In this document: piece by piece, positions 1 through 9,545 of the stretch
Layout of the letters: each line of letters opens with the position of its first letter
Numbering within the stretch: the first letter of the stretch is position 1
Source of the DNA: Gnetum montanum
Lineage: Eukaryota; Streptophyta; Gnetopsida; Gnetales; Gnetaceae
Assembly (NCBI GenBank): GCA_015680685.1
Contig: MNCI01002729.1
Span: 163,332-186,316 of the forward strand
Reading direction: 5' to 3'
Length of the DNA: 22,985 nt
Position numbers and translations under genes: made by a program
The notes under the pieces: model-generated
Database searches by the model: none
What the model saw: the letters and a program-made list of their open reading frames with translations, nothing else
What the model was told of the DNA's origin: nothing

Positions 1-123
1 GCAAAGAGGACTCAACATTATAATATTTCAGGGACATGTTCTTCCAATAATTAACATCACACAGAAATAAAGTAAATCTATTAAGGCATGCAGTAAGGTA
101 TAACCTAACTTTGATAACAACCT

Positions 124-152
124 TACTAACAATTGGTCCCGTGTAATTGTAG
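124..152 (+). promoter_or_regulatory. Possible branch point and 3' splice site before the accessory ORF
   Basis: A TACTAAC sequence (124-130) lies about 20 bases before TTGTAG, and an ATG follows directly at 153. TACTAAC is an ideal branch-point sequence, and the distance is normal for a plant intron. Element B has TTGCAG followed directly by ATG at the matching place. This suggests the ORF is expressed from a spliced RNA. The matching donor would lie outside the window. Confidence 0.4.
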
Positions 153-497
153 ATGGCCCCGAAACGCGGATAACAGGACGATCCTGCTCAAGGTGCGATC
201 AAACGATCTGGGAGAGGTGGAAGAAAAGATCCTACAAGACAACATGCAAAAGAGGAGGAACAATCATTCAATGTTCATCAAGAAGATCCTCCTACCGTAT
301 AGTCCAGGTAGGCAGAAGCAGGAGATACCGTCTCTGAAAGCGGTGCCTGGTACTTAGGGGAAATGTATCAATTTTGGCACAATGAAGAAGAAGGCACCAT
401 GGTTAACATTTGTGGTGTGACTATTGATTTCTCTGTTCAAGCCATTCCAGAAGTATTAAACCTTCTGAATACAGGGTCAAAGGTTGCTCAGCACTAG
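153..497 (+). pseudogene. Accessory ORF of element A, remnant
   Basis: Reading from ATG 153 in one frame gives a basic N-terminus beginning MAPKRG, then stops at 171, 300 and 309, then an open stretch from 312 to the stop at 495. The later part contains WYLGEMYQFWHNEE, followed by VNICGVTIDFSVQAI. Element B has the same signature, SEWNLGEMYQF, at 11606, so the segment is a shared part of the family and was probably coding. The pattern of a short W/F-rich stretch, then a beta-like G-V-x-I-D-F-S, then A-I, resembles the start of the 'putative plant transposon protein' domain that often occurs as an extra ORF in plant Gypsy elements. That match is from memory and unverified. At least three stop codons make this copy non-functional. 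The overlapping frame 133-357 is probably a shadow. Confidence 0.5.
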
Positions 498-906
498 CTG
501 GACACTTTAAGAACTGAGCAACTTAATAAACTGTTGACAGAGAATAAAAGGGTGGCAAAGAAAAAGAGAAGGCTAACTGGGCTACCTCTATGGCACAAGT
601 GCAAACTTACACATACGCCAAGGCACTCAAGGCCTTACAAGAGGAGAAACTCCAAGCCATACTTCAATGCTATTAAATCCCAAGACCTGGAGTGCAAGAA
701 AAGGGAAAGACACCTATGGAGGAGTCACTGCCACCAGGAACTACATGAGTTCCAAATTTTTGTAAATATTTTGTGTTGTGTGTTTGTTTTGTTTTCTTCC
801 CACACTGCGGCATCATCCCATTTTTCCATCTAATAATCCCATACGTATCCACTGTATAATTAATGTAGCTTGTTCTCACTTTAACTCGAGGACGAGTTTT
901 CATTCA
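498..906 (+). other. 3' non-coding internal part of element A
   Basis: Between the accessory ORF and the polypurine tract I see no supported gene. The 99-codon frame at 534-833 is rich in K/R/H and matches nothing I recognise. The last 80 bases (around AACTCGAGGACGAGTTTTCATTC) are closely similar to the minus-strand sequence just inside element C's LTR (about 22414-22440), which confirms that this is retrotransposon 3' internal DNA. Confidence 0.6.
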
Positions 907-918
907 GTCATGGGGGTA
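907..918 (+). other. Polypurine tract of element A
   Basis: GTCATGGGGGTA lies directly before the LTR start TGATGAGA. The same TCATGGGGGTA lies directly before the LTR of element C (minus strand), and TTATGAGGGTA before the 3' LTR of element B. It would prime plus-strand DNA synthesis. Confidence 0.75.
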
Positions 919-998
919 TGATGAGACATGAAATTGCTCATATTGTTGGCGGTCGCATTAAGGCACCCACGATAAGGCACCCACATTATATCATGGGT

Positions 999-1084
999 CG
1001 CGATATCGCGTATGCGATGTATCATGGGCCACGATATCGCGTACGCGATATCTCATTTGCCCGCGATATCGCGTACGTGATATC
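999..1084 (+). promoter_or_regulatory. Three palindromic U3 modules, 31-32 bp apart
   Basis: The module core is the perfect 20-bp palindrome GATATCGCGTACGCGATATC at 1033-1052. A copy with one mismatched pair lies at 1065-1084, and a copy with three changes at 1002-1021. Starts are 31 and 32 bases apart, about three helical turns. The perfect 12-bp palindrome CGCGATATCGCG occurs at 999-1010 and 1062-1073. The array ends 18 bases before the TATA box, where an upstream activator or repressor site would be expected. Confidence 0.7.
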
Positions 1085-1102
1085 ACAGTCAGCTGCAATT
1101 TC

Positions 1103-1110
1103 TATAAATA
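1103..1110 (+). promoter_or_regulatory. TATA box of LTR A
   Basis: TATAAATA follows the palindromic modules. The same TATAAATA occurs at the same place in both element B LTRs (5717 and 12360), and as the mutated form TATGAATA in element C. Transcription would start roughly 30 bases downstream. Confidence 0.75.
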
Positions 1111-1277
1111 AGAGGCCACTCTCCCTCATTTGACATCCCAATTTAGAAGTAGCGAAGCTCTGGCAGTTTGATCCCTCCAGAGTTAGAATTTTTCCCGTGT
1201 CTGCCCGCAGTGTGGTGAATGTAATTGTACGGTGTCTTTATTCAAGTGTGCCGTACTTGGACACGCACATGACCGGC

Positions 1278-1283
1278 AATAAA
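1278..1283 (+). terminator. Polyadenylation signal of LTR A
   Basis: AATAAA is followed by a GGTCGAGATT block and is about 170 bases downstream of the TATA box. AATAAA is kept at the matching place in both element B LTRs (5896, 12538) and in element C (22124-22129, minus strand), so it is the likely 3' end signal and places the R region here. Confidence 0.6.
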
Positions 1284-1514
1284 GGTCGAGATTACTTCAT
1301 CATTGCAGCATTCACTTAGTTTATTTATTTGTTATTTATTTAATGTTATTTATTGCTTTCATAGCGCGGTGTGAGTACGACTTGACTACAAGCATCTACT
1401 GATGTGTACGGCTAGTCAAGGAATCGGTTGCTCATCGCGATTAGTCTCTCACCCTTAAACTCCTAGAAGCAGAACGAGTACGACTTGATTACGAGCATTT
1501 AAGTGTGACTACTT

Positions 1515-1638
1515 GGTAGCCCAGTGGCGTATCCAGGATCTATGCTTGGTAACCCAGTGGCGTATTTGGGATCTGCGCTTGGTAATCCCAGTGGCGTACC
1601 TCGGAGCTACTCTTAGTAGTCCCAGTGGTAGTCGTGCA
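1515..1638 (+). repeat. 33-bp tandem repeat in LTR A
   Basis: Units run 1515-1547, 1548-1580, 1581-1614 and a partial fourth from 1615. Each carries GGTA(G/A)(C/T)CCAGTGGCGTA or a variant. Element B keeps decayed counterparts (CCCAATAGTG, CCCAGTAGCAT, CCCAGTAATG) at about 6080-6140, so the array predates the split of these copies. Confidence 0.75.
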
Positions 1639-1972
1639 CAAAGTCCAAGATGTGTACAGTTGATCAAGGAATCGGTTGCTCGTCGCACTTAGGCTAGATT
1701 AGATTTTCTTACCCTTTTCCTCTTAGCTTAGATTAGTTAATATTATTTTCCACTGCCTTCAGGAGTAGTGATAGAATTAGGAACACATCATACACCTCAT
1801 CTAGACTAAACCATACGTGACATATGCAAAACTAGTCTAGGTGGGAAGACAGTGAATTGCGAAAGGCTAATTATCTAGGTGCCACAACTAGTCCATCTGC
1901 GGAGTTCGACCGGATCGCGCATGCGGCGCTCGTTTTGTATGGTTGAGTGTAGGGGTACCTCGCCACTCATCA

Positions 1973-2634
1973 ATTTGTGTGTAGTTTTGATTTTAGTAGG
2001 TGGAATTTATTCAACCCTCCTTCTAAATTCTCAATTTATAGTTTGTTCATGCTATCAAGTCCTTGCCCATCTTCCATAGCAACTAGGCCCTATGATGTGC
2101 ATTACATTTGATGAATGCCCTAGCATCTATAAAATCTAGAAAAGAATTAATTCATGAGATTTGGCAAGGTTTTACAACTGGATACCAACCTAATGCTAAC
2201 CCTTCTCCTTTCATATCTAAGCTTGGGATAGGCATTTGCAGAGTTAGTCATATGGCTTGTTGTTATGAAAAATGAGAAAGGACTTATTAGGGTGTCCTTT
2301 AAAAATGACATGCTACATATGTGCTTGGATATTATGAAAAGTGGATAAGGTATTCACATTAGGAATAGGTGGGGATAAAAAAGAAAGTTCAATTGTAGAA
2401 AATTTAGATGAAAATTTGGAACATTATTATTCTTATTGGAAAGATATTTGAAATTACTAATACCATGAACATATAGAAAATGACCATTGCCTACCTCCAA
2501 GAAAGATGATGGAAAGAGGAAAAATCTTAAGATTTGATCAAGTATTACAAAATTTTCTAATCATAAAAAAATCACTGAAATGGAATGGTCATCATTGTCA
2601 ATTAATTTATCAAGGATATGATGGTACAATATAT
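1973..2634. other. AT-rich DNA, nothing identified
   Basis: No coding region can be supported. The 66-codon frame 1879-2079 begins inside LTR A and runs through its end, so it is chance. Part of this stretch may be the decayed N-terminal region of the LINE that follows, but I could not see a convincing match. Confidence 0.5.
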
Positions 2635-3320
2635 TGTTATGATGATTGATTTATGAGCATATAAATTATATTTGGAAACGAGATCATCAACATCATTAGT
2701 GTATATGGTCCACAAATGACCTAGAAAATTTGATCAAGATTTTTAAAATTTAATAAATTTGGTGCTTCAAGAAATTTTCAAGCAAGAAAGAATGTTCATT
2801 AGAGGGGATTTTAATGATCATGTTAGATCTATGAAATGGGATATGATAGGATTCATAGAAAACCTGTATTTAGAGAGCAAAATAATTAGATATTAATTGT
2901 TGCAATTTTCAAGTGACAGTGAACTTGTAATTATAAATACCTATTTCTACAATGTGGTAGGACATTTAATTACATATAATAGTGGTATGGATAAATAAAA
3001 CATAAATAGACTATTTTTAGTTATTTGCAAAAATTACAAGCTAATACCTAGAGATAGCAAGAAAAAAGGAAATAAATGGATAAAAGGATGGAATTTGAAG
3101 AAGGACAACATTACCTTATTTAGAAAACAACTATTGAAAGAAAGCACTTAGAATTAGGATAGTTTTAATAATTTAATTAGGGAAAAATAGAAAATTGCAT
3201 TTAGAAAATTGAAAAGAACATCTTAGGAGAAATAAAAGGTAAAAATTTCATCCCAAAGGAGATATGATGATGGAGTGATGAAGTACAACATAGTACCAAA
3301 GCAATTTCTATGGCTTAATA
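2635..3320 (+). pseudogene. RTE-type LINE endonuclease fragment, decayed
   Basis: Three pieces in successive frames read like the endonuclease region of plant RTE-clade LINEs. The first, near 2665, gives IIFGNEIINIISVYGPQ. The second contains RGDFNDHV (2801), matching the GGDFN-HVG catalytic motif, then ELVIINTYFYNVVGHLITYNSG (2921 onward, the motif before the catalytic Q-IDY, here decayed) and KWIKGWNLKK. The third, near 3262, gives a W-W-W-SDEVQ pattern in which the first two Trp codons have become TGA. Frames change at least twice (frame 1 to 2 to 1) and stops are frequent. The reverse transcriptase domain that should follow is not visible, so this is a 3'-lost fragment. That is unusual, because LINEs normally lose their 5' end. 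Confidence 0.7.
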
Positions 3321-5441
3321 AATGAATTATTTAAGAGGAGATTATTTATTTTGATCCTAAGAAAATTTAGATATTGGTAAAATAAATAGTATGTTAAAAT
3401 TTTTAGAAAGTGTTAAAGGAAGCAAACTTTTTTTTTGAATAGTATCATGGGAGGTCTTAATTCAAAAGAAAACTATTTATTTGCTACTATTCATTTTCAC
3501 TTTTTATGCATAATTAGGAAATCATGAATGGGATCTTTCCATCTAAGAGTTGAAACAAGTAGATAGCTTAAAATTTCTCATAAAGATTGAATATGTCAAT
3601 TGTATAGTAAAAATAACATTAAAGATGAATACCATATTCTTTTATAATGTTCTACATTCAAGCACATTATACATAGATGAGATATTGATGTTGTAAATTT
3701 TGTTGATTTGTTCCCAAGGTTACCAAGAAATTAATGATATTTTCAACATTTATAGCATGTATATTTCTATTGTCCAATAGATTTAGAAGACATATCAAAA
3801 TAACAAAATTTCAATTTCATTGTCAAAAAGAAGAAAAATTGCTTTAAGAAATAAAAACAAAGTAAAAATCAATAAAATAAGTTTATGTTCAAAATGATAA
3901 AGGAGGAGGAAAAAGTAGCAATTGTTAAAGCCAAACATAATGCCTTATATTAGAAATTGATAAAGGAGGAGGATGATTTATATTAGAAATTAAAAAGAAA
4001 GGTGTTGCTGCAAAATTATTCTCTCATAAATTTACAATAATACTTCCATGAATTAATGTTGGAATATTTAATTTGCAGCCACAAATGATCTTTACAATGA
4101 TATAATCCTTAATAAATTGACAATCATGAAACAAAGGTGCACATCACTTTAATCAAATACAAACTTAACCTATTGTTCATGATCTAGAAATGAGTGGGGA
4201 TGATAATAAATGATGATAAACTATGATAAACGTATGAGTATGATATGGTTTAAAATAACATAAAAGATGATACAAAACATGTAGAAAATTGATATAGGAG
4301 ATGGAGTTTAAGGTTCCCTCACTCAAAGAATAAAGAATACTCTATTTTTTATCACAATAAGCTATGCCTCATGTGAAGGGTCAAATGATAGTTTGGAATA
4401 TAATATAGTAGATGGAATTTAGAGATTCTAAATCAAAGATTTTCCATTGATTTAGGGCTTAAAACAAGGCTTTAATAACAAATTTTGATGTCTCATGGGT
4501 TGTTGTAGGGATGAGAAACTTGTTGTTGATGTTAGATACTATTTTTAAGCTAAAATAGTGTTGATTCTAAGGGTTTTCCTAGAGGAAATGCTAAGGTTAC
4601 ATGATTTCGATGTGGGATGACGTGGGTGTTGATGATACTGACATAAATGCTAGCCTAGGTGATGTTGGTGATAATGATGTTGATGCAAAAGACAACAACA
4701 TGTCCATGTGGGATGTTTCCATGTTAGGCACTAAATGTGATGGAGGTGACCGAGCAACACTTGGTGACTTAGGTGACACAAATGTAGATGCCTTCAGTTT
4801 TTCTTGAAATTCAAAAGTACTTTGGAATATAAAAAAATTAGCTCATATTAAGGGTTTGATCTTGGTATTTATAGGCCTAGGGTTGCCCAAAATTAATGGA
4901 ATCTAAAAATAATAACTTGGACTTCAATTTTGAAAAGTTAAGTTTATGCATTAAAGGTGACATAGTGACATGGTGGCTCTATGCAATGCAACATGATGCA
5001 AGAGACAATGTGTCTACGTGTGTGTGCTCGGAAGATGATGCATAACACTGATATTAGCATGTGCATGTTTGCATTACTAAATGATTAATGACATCTTAGA
5101 TCCTTATTTTAAACTCATAAAGTTGTTAATATCGAAGTTGATGTTGGTCATTGTTAAGGAGATGTGAGACAAATGCTAGAAACTCAAAGGAACTCTCGAT
5201 TTTATTTGAAGATGAGTTTCTACAATTGATACTATAGGTGATACTATTAGCATCATATTCATGTCATCTAGGAGGAATAGGTTAATTTAAACCCTTTGAG
5301 GCCACCAAAAGTACTGAAACTGATGCTTGTCATTTTAAGGATAATATGAGATGAACATTAGAGGCTAAGTAGGCCTTGAAACATGATCCAAAGATATGTT
5401 TTTGGGTAATGTAGCATAAGTAATGTTGGGAGGTTACGTTG
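3321..5441. other. AT-rich intergenic DNA with a weak direct repeat
   Basis: No gene is supported. A Gly/Asp/Met-rich frame at 4601-4807 comes from GATGTTGATG-like low-complexity sequence. Two imperfect copies of a segment with GATGTTGGTCATTGTTAAGG (about 5131-5180) and GATGCTTGTCATTTTAAGG (about 5317-5370) lie about 186 bases apart. A related stretch occurs right of element B near 13185, so the host DNA around the insertion may be an old degenerate repeat. Confidence 0.45.
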
Positions 5442-5446
5442 ACATT
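5442..5446. repeat. Left target-site duplication of element B
   Basis: ACATT lies directly before the 5' LTR (TGATGA at 5447), and the identical ACATT follows directly after the 3' LTR at 13124-13128. Five bases is the normal size for Ty3/Gypsy integration. Confidence 0.85.
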
Positions 5447-5561
5447 TGATGAATCATTAGTTAACTAAGATATTGTAGATGCTACATCACATTTGCATTG
5501 TAGCATCCTTGCTAGTGTGTCTCAGTTGGTTGTTATGTCGTAGATGCTACGTCACATATCC

Positions 5562-5700
5562 GATATCATTGATGCAATGTTGCATCTACTTGATAAAGTC
5601 AATTTTTGTTCACCAATGATATCGTAACTACGATATCATATCTACGATGTTGTAGATTCAATATCATAGCATAGGCTATGTCATTGTAGATATGATATCA
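5562..5700 (+). promoter_or_regulatory. Decayed palindromic U3 modules of the 5' LTR
   Basis: The best copy is GATATCGTAACTACGATATC (5618-5637), in which nine of ten symmetric pairs match. Weaker copies start near 5562 (GATATCATTGATGCAATGTT) and follow at 5640-5700 (ATATCTACGATGTTGTAGAT and GTAGATATGATATCAC). They sit just upstream of the TATA box, as in LTR A. Confidence 0.6.
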
Positions 5701-5716
5701 CAAGATGTGTGCATCC

Positions 5717-5724
5717 TATAAATA
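5717..5724 (+). promoter_or_regulatory. TATA box of the element B 5' LTR
   Basis: TATAAATA sits in the context GCATCCTATAAATA, at the same place as in LTR A. The 3' LTR keeps it at 12360-12367. Confidence 0.7.
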
Positions 5725-5895
5725 AAACACTTGGACTCATGGATTTGAATAAGTTTCATTCCATCCTTAAGTAGATTCTTGTAGTTTCGTTTCATAGTTT
5801 TAGTGATAGAGAGTGAATGCCTGTAGTGTGATGTTGAGTAGTTGTACAAAATCTTTATTCGAGTGAAGTGTACCTAGGCATAGTTCATAACCAAA

Positions 5896-5901
5896 AATAA
5901 A
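5896..5901 (+). terminator. Polyadenylation signal in the element B 5' LTR
   Basis: AATAAA before GATCGAGATT. The counterpart in the 3' LTR, which would end the transcript, is AATAAA at 12538-12543. Confidence 0.55.
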
Positions 5902-6487
5902 GATCGAGATTGCTTTTCATCATTGCAGCATCCACTTAGTTTTACTATTTTACTTAGCATAGTTTTTAGTATTTTCTTAGTTTAATCATTTACATTTCCA
6001 AGTACTTTACTTTCTTATTCATTAGTAAAGTGGATTAAGTATGACTATTTTTGAGCATTTAAGTGTAATCATTTGGTAATCCCAATAGTGTTATAGCTTG
6101 GTTCACCCAGTAGCATAACGCTTAGTAACCCAGTAATGATTACATAAGCCCAAGGTATGTACAGTAAGCTAGGACCATACGCTCATTGCTCTAGGCTAAA
6201 GTAGATTTACATTACTGTCATTACTTACATTTAGATTTCTACTCTCAAATTTCAACATGTTTACAACTAGGAGCATTAAAGGGAAAACAACATGAATTAT
6301 CATATGCCTCACTTTGAACTAAATAATACGTGACAAAGCTACCACTAGTTTAAGAGGGAAGACATCCTGCAATCAATGCTTAACAATCTAGATGCCACAA
6401 CTAGTCCCATCCACAAAATTCAGTTGGATCGTGCGTGAATGCTTGTGATTCATATGGTTGGACGTAGGGGCACTTGTCACTCATCAT

Positions 6488-6506
6488 TGGCACCGTTGCC
6501 AAGGAT
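6488..6506 (+). other. Primer binding site, tRNA-Asp type
   Basis: TGGCACCGTTGCCAAGGAT begins two bases after the LTR end. The complement of the 3' end of plant tRNA-Asp (with CCA) is TGGCGCCGTTGCCGGGGAT, so the site differs at three positions (G to A each). This is the primer used by Athila/Tat-like Ty3/Gypsy elements. Confidence 0.8.
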
Positions 6507-6609
6507 GGTGCTAGTTATCTAGATTAGTTATATTATACATGATTACTGTAAAGGTATTAACAAATTATCTCTTAGAAATTATTAATATTTTAAATGACAC
6601 ATGTTATCA

Positions 6610-9250
6610 TGCAAAACCATGTCTTCGTGGCTAATAATGCATAATATGATGAAAACAATAGTAGGAGAAATGATAGGATCTATACTGAGGAAAACTGGAG
6701 TAAACAATCATAAGTAGAATTTCCTATGCTCATTTAGAACCTTACTACACTCAAAGACTATGTTCAACTAATGCAGAAAATCCTAAAGCAGCTGGAGTAA
6801 GTTCTAGAACAAGGAGGGCCTTAAGGACTAGGACCACCTCCAACCCTAGAAGAGATAAATCAAGGGTCCATAGGGGGAGATATAATAGCCATGGTGATTC
6901 TCTTAGTTCCTTATCTTTCTCTTCATCATCCACATTTAGTTCTAATAAAGATTAATGTAGGTATAGAAATAGGATCAAGATGAAGATAGAAGTAGAAATA
7001 GACGCGATCATCAGTGTGAGCATGAGCAAAATCATCATAATCAGATAACTAGAAATAGAAATTATCACCATGACATGTCTAATGATGATGGACCCTTGTT
7101 GGTTATTAGGAGCATGACACAAATAATGGAGGCAATTAGGATACCTCACAGGCACCAAAGGGAAAGTTACATCAAAATTCTTGATATGAATAACATCCCT
7201 AAATTTGAGGGAGCCTATAACTCTGATCAACAACATCACTTAAAAGCCTTCCATGATGCTTGTGCCTTATAGAACATCAAGAGTGAGTGGCAAAAGCTTA
7301 AGCTCTTTCCTAGGATACTAATAGATGAAGCTGAAATTTGGTATAGATCATTGGAACTAGATTCAATCCACCGATGGTCCACAATGTTGGAGTTTTTCAA
7401 CAAAAAAATACCAAACCTATGCAAGAGTATCTAACTTGAAAAAAAATACAAGGATAGAAGTAAGAACAACATGAATCCTCCTTAGATGTGGCCTTGGATA
7501 AATACTATTTGCTACTACATATATGTTGAGGCCATGATTTCTCTTAAAAAGAGAAGCTTTTCCACATCATAGATGGGCTTTGTAATCAAACAAGAGAGAC
7601 CCTTGGGATTTATGCCTAGGGTCAGTTATTTGAATTAAAAGCCCATTAGATACAAAGGCTAGTTGAGTAAGTGGAAAAAGAAGAAGGAGAGCTATGTAAA
7701 TGAGAGAATGTAGAGGAATATAAGTGGAATCCAACTCTTTAAAAAAAGAGGGTCCGTATATATGATGAAGAAAAAGAGGCAGCTCGTGATGAGGTGATTT
7801 CACCGCAAACCTTGCTAATACAAAAGTTATTGTTGAACTTGAAGCAAGTATAGATAAGATGTGGGAGTTGATAAATGACAAAGTTATGACCTACGTGAAA
7901 ATCATAGAGGAGAGGGCAATGTAAAAAGGATCAAGTGATCAAAATAAAAAGAGGAAAAAGAACAAAGAAACAGGTAGAAACACTTATTGGAAAAAAGGGA
8001 AAACAACTGTAGTAGAAGAGGCTATAAACTCAACCATAGAATAGGATGATGTATGTGACATCTATCAAGTTATGTTACATCTACAAGAGTTTGAGACTTT
8101 TGCTTTGAATCCCAAGTTCTTACAAAAGCAAATGCCTAGGAAATTACCTTACTCACAAGGTAATTATAAACAGTTCTACAACCAACTGTACAATTTGAGT
8201 GGGACTTCTTGTTAACCTCAAATTCACTCTCTATCGAAGTGGAAAACCCACAGTCATGGGGGATGACATCAACAAACCAACAATACCCTTATTGCCAGTT
8301 GGACCCATATGACTACTATGTTCAACAACTTGTTGCTCCAAATGGTTCTACTTCCTCTACCTCAAATCACTACTATTACTCTTCTAAATATCATCAACTC
8401 ACAGCATCTCCTATGGGATCACCATCTCACATCTCTTATCCTTTGTCACATCCTCAATATTCTCATACTTCCCTTCACCATATGTCACCACCAACAACAT
8501 AAGAAGGATTGGCACCACAACATCAACAGAAGAATGCCACTTGTGTTGCAAACATACGCATAAATGATAATGCTAGTAGATCTCAACCACAATCTCAAAA
8601 AATCCTTTATTTAGGACAATTTCCACACATGCGTACAAAACTCGTAGACCTACTAGCTCATCAAAACCAGCACAATTCTAGCTAGGTGCAACATCCTCCC
8701 TCACCAAAATGATGTCTTCCAATCCTACACAAGGTCCAATACCCATTACCACTTTAGTGCAAAACATAATAGATGAACCTATAACTATGAAGAGATAGGT
8801 AATTCTACACATTACTACTAAAAAAAAAGGGTGCAGTTGTGGACCTACCTTCTAGAATGTCAACACATTCATTACACCAGTCCACAAAAAATGTGAAAAA
8901 CAAGTGTGTGCACAAGACAGAGCAAGGGTCATTAAACCAAAAGACACCCAATGGCCAACAATTGAGAACTTTAAATTGTCCAAAACATGTTTAGAACAAT
9001 CTAAACCACTTATTAATTCCATTCTAAGAAAATGACCCCAACTAAGAGCTTATAAATGGAATACTAAACCACAATCATACACCAACAGAAAGAGGAACTA
9101 AGGAGATGATAAAAATTCAATTACCATCACAATTATATGGGATGATAATAGAAAAATAAATCACTAAGGATGGTAAGTACAAAACCTTAAGTGTATGATC
9201 CAGGGGAACAAGGATGCATTTTCCAAACACTTGCCCATGAGTTCAATCAT
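6610..9250 (+). pseudogene. gag of element B, heavily decayed
   Basis: Gag forms the retrotransposon particle that packages RNA. ATG 6610 opens a degenerate N-terminus. The clearest domain is the Ty3/Gypsy gag core at about 7170-7430. It contains IPKFEGAYNSDQQHHLKAF, then KLKLFPRILIDEAEIWYRSL and a W-S-x-x-L-x-x-F-x-x-K pattern, the usual 'L-P-L-A-x-W-x-L' region of retrotransposon gag. After a frame change, IDGLCNQTRETLGIYA follows (7569). A Lys-rich linker comes next, then FETFALNPKFLQKQMPRK (frame 2, 8090), then a Q/S/P/Y/H-rich tail (8209-8502). Frames run 1, 3, 2, 1, so at least three frameshifts are present, with many stops. No CCHC zinc knuckle is visible. The low-complexity tail may stand in its place, or the knuckle has been lost. 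Confidence 0.75.
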
Positions 9251-9284
9251 GGGGGAGATACCTTCTCTTGATTCAGGAATTAAT

Positions 9285-9545
9285 AAGTGTCTTTCAATTT
9301 TTTGTCTTACAATTCTTTTTGATTTCTAATTGCTTGATATACCTTTTCACATTTCTTAATACATTTTTCCATTCTTTTATACTTTGCAATTTTTTTAATA
9401 ATCTCTTTAATTCTTTAACATTTTTCTTTTCTTTGATGATTTTTTATTCTTTTAACATTTTTCACTCTTTTCATATTTTTCCATTTTTTACTATCTTTTT
9501 CATACTATGTTTTCATTTTCTTTGTACATATTTTTTATTGTTAAT
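9285..9545 (+). repeat. T-rich tract in element B
   Basis: About 260 bases dominated by runs of T with scattered C and A. The 106-codon frame 9268-9588, rich in F, L, I and S, is only a reading of this tract. Its position directly after gag suggests a structural spacer. It separates gag from the non-coding middle. Confidence 0.7.

Larger units (their letters stand above)
1..1972 (+). mobile_element. Element A: 3' part of an LTR retrotransposon
   Basis: This is the 3' end of a plus-strand LTR retrotransposon whose 5' part lies left of the window. In order it shows an accessory ORF remnant (153-497), a non-coding stretch, a polypurine tract ending at 918, and a full LTR (919-1972). The LTR is flanked on its left by internal sequence and on its right by DNA with no primer binding site, so it is a 3' LTR and not a solo LTR. 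Its ends (TGATGA...TCATCA), polypurine tract and accessory ORF match elements B and C. It retains more CpG than element B and so is probably younger. No gag or pol is visible in the part present. Confidence 0.8.
919..1972 (+). repeat. 3' LTR of element A (1054 bp)
   Basis: The LTR starts TGATGAGACA and ends CACTCATCA, giving a 6-base terminal inverted repeat TGATGA/TCATCA. Within it, in order, are palindromic U3 modules (999-1084), a TATA box (1103), a polyadenylation signal (1278), a duplicated GAGTACGACTTGA block (about 1373 and 1476) and a CCCAGTGGCGT tandem repeat (1515-1638). Both element B LTRs and the element C LTR are recognisably homologous along the whole length. The shared landmarks are the AATAAA/GATCGAG block, the ATTGCAGCATCCACTTAG block, and the terminal block with CACAACTAGT and TGTATGGTTG. 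Confidence 0.85.
5447..6486 (+). repeat. 5' LTR of element B (1040 bp)
   Basis: Starts TGATGAATCA and ends CACTCATCA. It is homologous over its length to 12004-13123. A 120-base stretch compared by eye (5760-5880 against the matching part near 12410-12530) is roughly 85-90% identical. CpG sites seen in LTR A have mostly become TG or CA here. Confidence 0.9.

Noticed and set aside
4601-4807. 68-codon Asp/Met/Gly-rich frame with an antisense partner of similar length
   Set aside because: Comes from GATG-rich low-complexity sequence, with no recognisable domain or gene context.
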